From the NCBI GenBank assembly GCA_029959665.1, contig JASCOI010000008.1, forward strand, positions 1 to 64,000: a stretch of DNA of 64,000 nt, read 5' to 3'. A program made the translations under genes and the position numbers. Below the pieces are notes generated by a model. It had not been told where the DNA came from and did not search any database. It was given only the letters and a program-made list of their open reading frames with translations. Source of the DNA: Microbacteriaceae bacterium PS02333. Lineage in GTDB: Bacteria > Actinomycetota > Actinomycetes > Actinomycetales > Microbacteriaceae. Shown in pieces: positions 61,255 to 64,000 of this stretch (its first letter is position 1; the number at the start of each line of letters is the position of its first letter).

Positions 61255-61475
61255 CTGCGTGCCAAATCGACGAAGTTCGGTCCGTTCGTGCAGCCGAACC
61301 ACGCGCGTGCTCCTACTCGGCCGCAGACAAGTTCTGCGTCGGGTTGCGCGAGCCGAACGACCAGCCAGTGATGTCCACCAGCGTTATGCGACTGTGACTT
61401 TGCTATGTGGAACGATGGGTCTACGTTTTGGGTACCTGGACAACGATGTTCAGGTCGCGAATCAAAGGGGGATTC

Positions 61476-62141
61476 ATGCGTAAGCATTCGTACGTTCGTG
61501 TTGCGGCTCTGGGTGGGGCAATGACGCTCGCGGCTCTTACCATCGGAGCTGCCGCGCCGGCGCAGGCAGACACGACCGGTGTCACTGGGATTCGAGTGAT
61601 CGACTAGACATCAACCGCGATGCCCGTCGACCACGCAGCAATCTCGGCGCTGAGAGCACGCCTGGACGTGTCGCCGTCATCGACGAGCGTCCGCGTCGCC
61701 AGTGCCGCGCCGAACAGCATCAAGTCGTCCAAAGAGGTTCCGCTGCCCGCAGGTGTCTCCCTCGAGCCGGGACAGACCGTGCAGGTCAACTACGCGGATG
61801 GCACCGCGATCCACACGGCAATCAGCGCTGCGTGCACGAGCTCCTCCACCGCGGAGAAGCCCTACAAGGAGTCCGGGTACGCGTGGAGCTACCACTCGCA
61901 CCACCTGAGTGCCGGGTGCTCCGGGTCCACCTCCGTCAACGGCCTTCTCGAGACACCGGGTGTTCTCGGGTGGAACGCTCAGGACTTCGAGACGGTGACA
62001 GTCACGCCGAACTCAACTCTGTACTGGGCAACCGACAAGAAGTGCAAGGGAACGTCAAGCACCAGGTGGCACGGGCTGAACTCGATCGGTTCGTCGGTGA
62101 CCGCGCAATCCGCCGAGGTGAAGCTGGCCTGCAGCGTCTAA
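61476..62141 (+). pseudogene. Secreted four-cysteine protein interrupted by an amber codon
   Basis: ATG with GGGGG upstream encodes a Sec signal (MRKHSYVRVAALGGAMTLAA, cleavage after AQA) and 11 mature residues, then TAG at 61605. The same phase continues open to 62141 with AISALRARLDVSPSSTSVRV, a block with Cys in SAACTSSSTAEKPYKES and SAGCSGSTSVNG, then KKCKGTSSTRWHGLNSIGSS and final KLACSV. Four Cys in a domain without its own signal peptide argue that it was made as one secreted protein. Readthrough is possible but unproven; an ATG at 61620 could start a leaderless product. Confidence 0.7.
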
Positions 62142-62166
62142 GCTGCAGCCAATCTAGGGAGGCATC

Positions 62167-62598
62167 ATGGCGATCTCCGATCTCCATCCGCCGACCACGG
62201 AAGTACGCCGGCCGGCACGGCGCCGGATCGCGTCCGTTGCACTCGGAGTGGTGTTCGGGCTGGTCGCGTACTACGTCATCGCGGCAGTGTCGACCTCTCC
62301 TTCGTCCGGAGGGTTCTTCATCAACCCTCTGATGCTGGTCCTGATCGGCGTGGTCGCCGCTGCCGCGGTGCTGGTAGCTGATCGGTGGTCGATTCTCGGG
62401 CTCACCGCGGGGATCGTCATGCTCGCCATCATTGCGTACGCGGTATTCCAACACGTCACGTGGACGACGAACAACGCCGGCTCCCTGAACCCGGGGGCGC
62501 TCCTCGGCGTCGGCGCGGCGACTGGGTACCCGATGATGCTCGGCCCGGCGATGATCGCCGTATCGGCACGGAAACTGGTGAAGAAGCCCGCGGACTAG
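62167..62598 (+). CDS. Small membrane protein, four helices
   Basis: 143 aa with GGGAGG 4 nt before the ATG. Helices: IASVALGVVFGLVAYYVIAA, NPLMLVLIGVVAAAAVLVAD, LGLTAGIVMLAIIAYAVFQH and GYPMMLGPAMIAVSARKLV. Starts 25 bp after the interrupted secreted gene, so it may be its immunity or export partner (positional inference). No family recognised. Confidence 0.68.
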   Translation: MAISDLHPPTTEVRRPARRRIASVALGVVFGLVAYYVIAAVSTSPSSGGFFINPLMLVLIGVVAAAAVLVADRWSILGLTAGIVMLAIIAYAVFQHVTWTTNNAGSLNPGALLGVGAATGYPMMLGPAMIAVSARKLVKKPAD

Positions 62599-62783
62599 CC
62601 GACGGGGTGTCGGGGGGTGGTCCCGCTTCCCTCGAACCCGCCAGTTGGCGATGGCCCTCGACTGCTCCGGCGGTCGGGGCCTTCGTCGTCTTCGCTGCGG
62701 ATCCCACGGCAGCGCCAGCGTGACGACGGTCCCGAGAGCTGAACGGCGTCCTGCCGATTCATCGTGCGCAGCGCGGCACCGAG

Positions 62784-63146
62784 GTGACAACGGAGACGTT
62801 CACCCGGGTAGCGGTCACCACCGCCCGGGAGCTCGGCATCATCGACCTCGCGCCGAACCGCACCGACATCGGGAAAGCCAGGCTGCTGAACATAGCGCCC
62901 GACCGCTGCACGCGAGTGTCCGAGACCTCGCTCGCGAAACGGCCGCAACGCTGGCGAGACCGCATGGACGTCGTCGCGATGGATGGGTTCATTGGGTTCA
63001 AGACCGCCGCCGAGGAGCTCCCGGACGCGGTCCCGGTGAGTAGGCCCTTTCCACAGCAGCGCGTGAATGGTATCGAAATCCACTACGTCGTCAATCGTTT
63101 CACTGGCGAAGTGGACGACTATAAATTCAAGGATGCGGACAAATGA
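62784..63146 (+). CDS. Possible orphan toxin C-terminal domain
   Basis: 120 aa from GTG without a clear ribosome site. The last 40 residues (VSRPFPQQRVNGIEIHYVVN and RFTGEVDDYKFKDADK) look like the end of a polymorphic-toxin C-terminal domain, where a short charged tail precedes a coupled immunity gene. Its TGA overlaps the ATG of the next gene (ATGA), the classic toxin/immunity layout. The N-terminal trafficking part is missing, so it may be a displaced toxin tip. Family not identified; moderate confidence. Confidence 0.5.
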   Translation: MTTETFTRVAVTTARELGIIDLAPNRTDIGKARLLNIAPDRCTRVSETSLAKRPQRWRDRMDVVAMDGFIGFKTAAEELPDAVPVSRPFPQQRVNGIEIHYVVNRFTGEVDDYKFKDADK

Positions 63147-63619
63147 GTGATCGATGGATACTGATTATTCGACGAGAACTGCTGTCCTATTTATTGGATG
63201 AGGGCTACCCTCGCGCCGCGCTTTCTCAGGCTGCTGCAAAATGGCTCGCAGCTGGGGCCGATGCTCCTGAGGTTGTCGATCTTGCCGGTTTGAGACACAG
63301 TGCGCCGGCGTGGGAGGTTCGTGAGTATGCTTCGGCGGCTATGCGACGGTTTGGAATACCCAGTCTTGGCGTCGTGCAAGAGCGACAACAGGTGGCGTTG
63401 ATGCTCGTGGAAGCGATGCTGCACGACGCGGCGAACGTTCGGGAATACTCGTATCTGCTCCGGTCGCTTGCAGATCGCTTCTACGCCGACGAGTACTTGA
63501 CAGACCTCGACGAACTGCTCGGGCTGGCTTCGAGCTGGGACGAGCCCTACGCAGACCAGATCCCATCAGCGATCCGAGTTGCGGCCGGAGAGTATTTGAA
63601 AGCGTTCCGAGCAACTTGA
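63143..63619 (+). CDS. Probable immunity protein for the 62784 product
   Basis: 158 aa, ATG overlapping the previous TGA. Mostly helical and acidic, as immunity proteins often are: SDRWILIIRRELLSYLLDEG, EVREYASAAMRRFGIPSLGV and EYLTDLDELLGLASSWDEPY. No signal or membrane segment. Its GC content is visibly lower than its neighbours, indicating transfer. Function is inferred from the coupled layout; no named family recognised. Confidence 0.55.
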   Translation: MSDRWILIIRRELLSYLLDEGYPRAALSQAAAKWLAAGADAPEVVDLAGLRHSAPAWEVREYASAAMRRFGIPSLGVVQERQQVALMLVEAMLHDAANVREYSYLLRSLADRFYADEYLTDLDELLGLASSWDEPYADQIPSAIRVAAGEYLKAFRAT

Positions 63620-63766
63620 TCCGAAAAGCCCGAGGGGCGCACGCTGCTCTGGCAATCAACTGACGGCAGGGCCCGCCGTGGTCGATGACGACACTCGCCT
63701 CGCGCACGCAGAGATCCATCTGGACGAAAGGCGCAGCTCGGCAGACGATCGGCCTATGAGATGACG

Positions 63767-63985
63767 TCAGAGGCCTCGCTTCGCCTGCCAACGGTTGATG
63801 AAGAAGACGACCAACCCGACCACTGCGAGGCAGGCGCCGATGAGGAGCTGTGCTGGGCTGTTGTGTCGGGAGATGTCGATGACCCCGCGCACGATCAGGA
63901 CGACGCCCACTACGACGGCCACCCACGGGAGTAGGTCCCGAAGAGGGTTTGGTCGTAGGGTTCGGAACCGACGCGGCGTTCCCAT
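63767..63985 (-). CDS. Small two-helix membrane protein
   Basis: 72 aa. A basic N-terminus (MGTPRRFRTLRPNPLRDLLP) then helices WVAVVVGVVLIVRGVID and LLIGACLAVVGLVVFFINRW, with a basic end. Typical small membrane protein of unknown role. Convergent with the immunity-like gene; 147 bp between them hold nothing notable. Confidence 0.62.
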   Translation of the reverse strand: MGTPRRFRTLRPNPLRDLLPWVAVVVGVVLIVRGVIDISRHNSPAQLLIGACLAVVGLVVFFINRWQAKRGL

Positions 63986-64000
63986 CGTTTCGTCCTCGTC

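Noticed and set aside
1-64000. tRNA, rRNA, CRISPR arrays or a complete insertion sequence
   Set aside because: None seen by eye; the only insertion-sequence material is the IS481 remnant and the transposase half of the 43667 fusion.

Overview
The window is high-GC DNA with dense, translationally coupled operons, frequent GTG starts, Lsr2, Mqo and class II FBP aldolase/GlpX. This fits an actinobacterium, most likely a Microbacteriaceae member of the Curtobacterium/Clavibacter type; that placement is inference from gene content. No rRNA, tRNA or CRISPR array was seen.

Region 1 (1-9.6 kb): a core-metabolism edge (fructose-bisphosphate aldolase, GlpX, malate:quinone oxidoreductase), then a minus-strand catabolic operon for a hydroxy/sugar acid (RraA-type lyase, Ldh-family dehydrogenase, DUF1537 four-carbon-acid kinase, GntP permease). 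A VOC protein and a FadR-type regulator lie divergently, across a palindromic operator cluster.

Region 2 (9.6-27 kb): small catabolic modules separated by debris. One LysR-flanked operon holds a tyramine-oxidase-subunit-B-like ornithine cyclodeaminase homologue, a glycerate 2-kinase-like protein and an enolase paralogue whose catalytic Glu and His are replaced. Then come an internally deleted IS481 transposase, a copper amine oxidase with a small membrane protein, a kinase next to an ETNPPL-like class III PLP enzyme (a probable kinase/phospho-lyase pair), two more phosphotransferases (one with a ruined active site), an amidase and two GntR regulators.

Region 3 (27-36 kb): a six-gene operon for uptake and hydrolysis of a peptide- or amide-like substrate: lipoprotein, two permeases, a fused double ATPase, a P1/NylC-type peptidase, an amidase and a CynX-like MFS exporter. 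It lies divergent from a FadR-type gene, with a near-consensus FadR-like palindrome between them.

Region 4 (36-64 kb): an accessory region. It has Lsr2 plus a second, truncated lsr2 3' end, several broken genes, a chimeric recombinase/transposase protein, and a class II lanthipeptide cluster (LanA, attenuator hairpin, LanM, ABC ATPase and permease) with no LanT or LanP. It also has a signal peptidase plus lipoprotein, a recombinase-fold protein lacking catalytic residues beside a small HTH gene, a lipoprotein/adaptor/ABC export operon, a run of small secreted cysteine-containing proteins (one with an amber codon, one frameshifted), and a likely orphan toxin tip with its immunity gene.

The strongest leads for new biology are the enolase-like operon, the lanthipeptide locus, and the recombinase-fold proteins lacking catalytic residues, one of them fused to a transposase domain.
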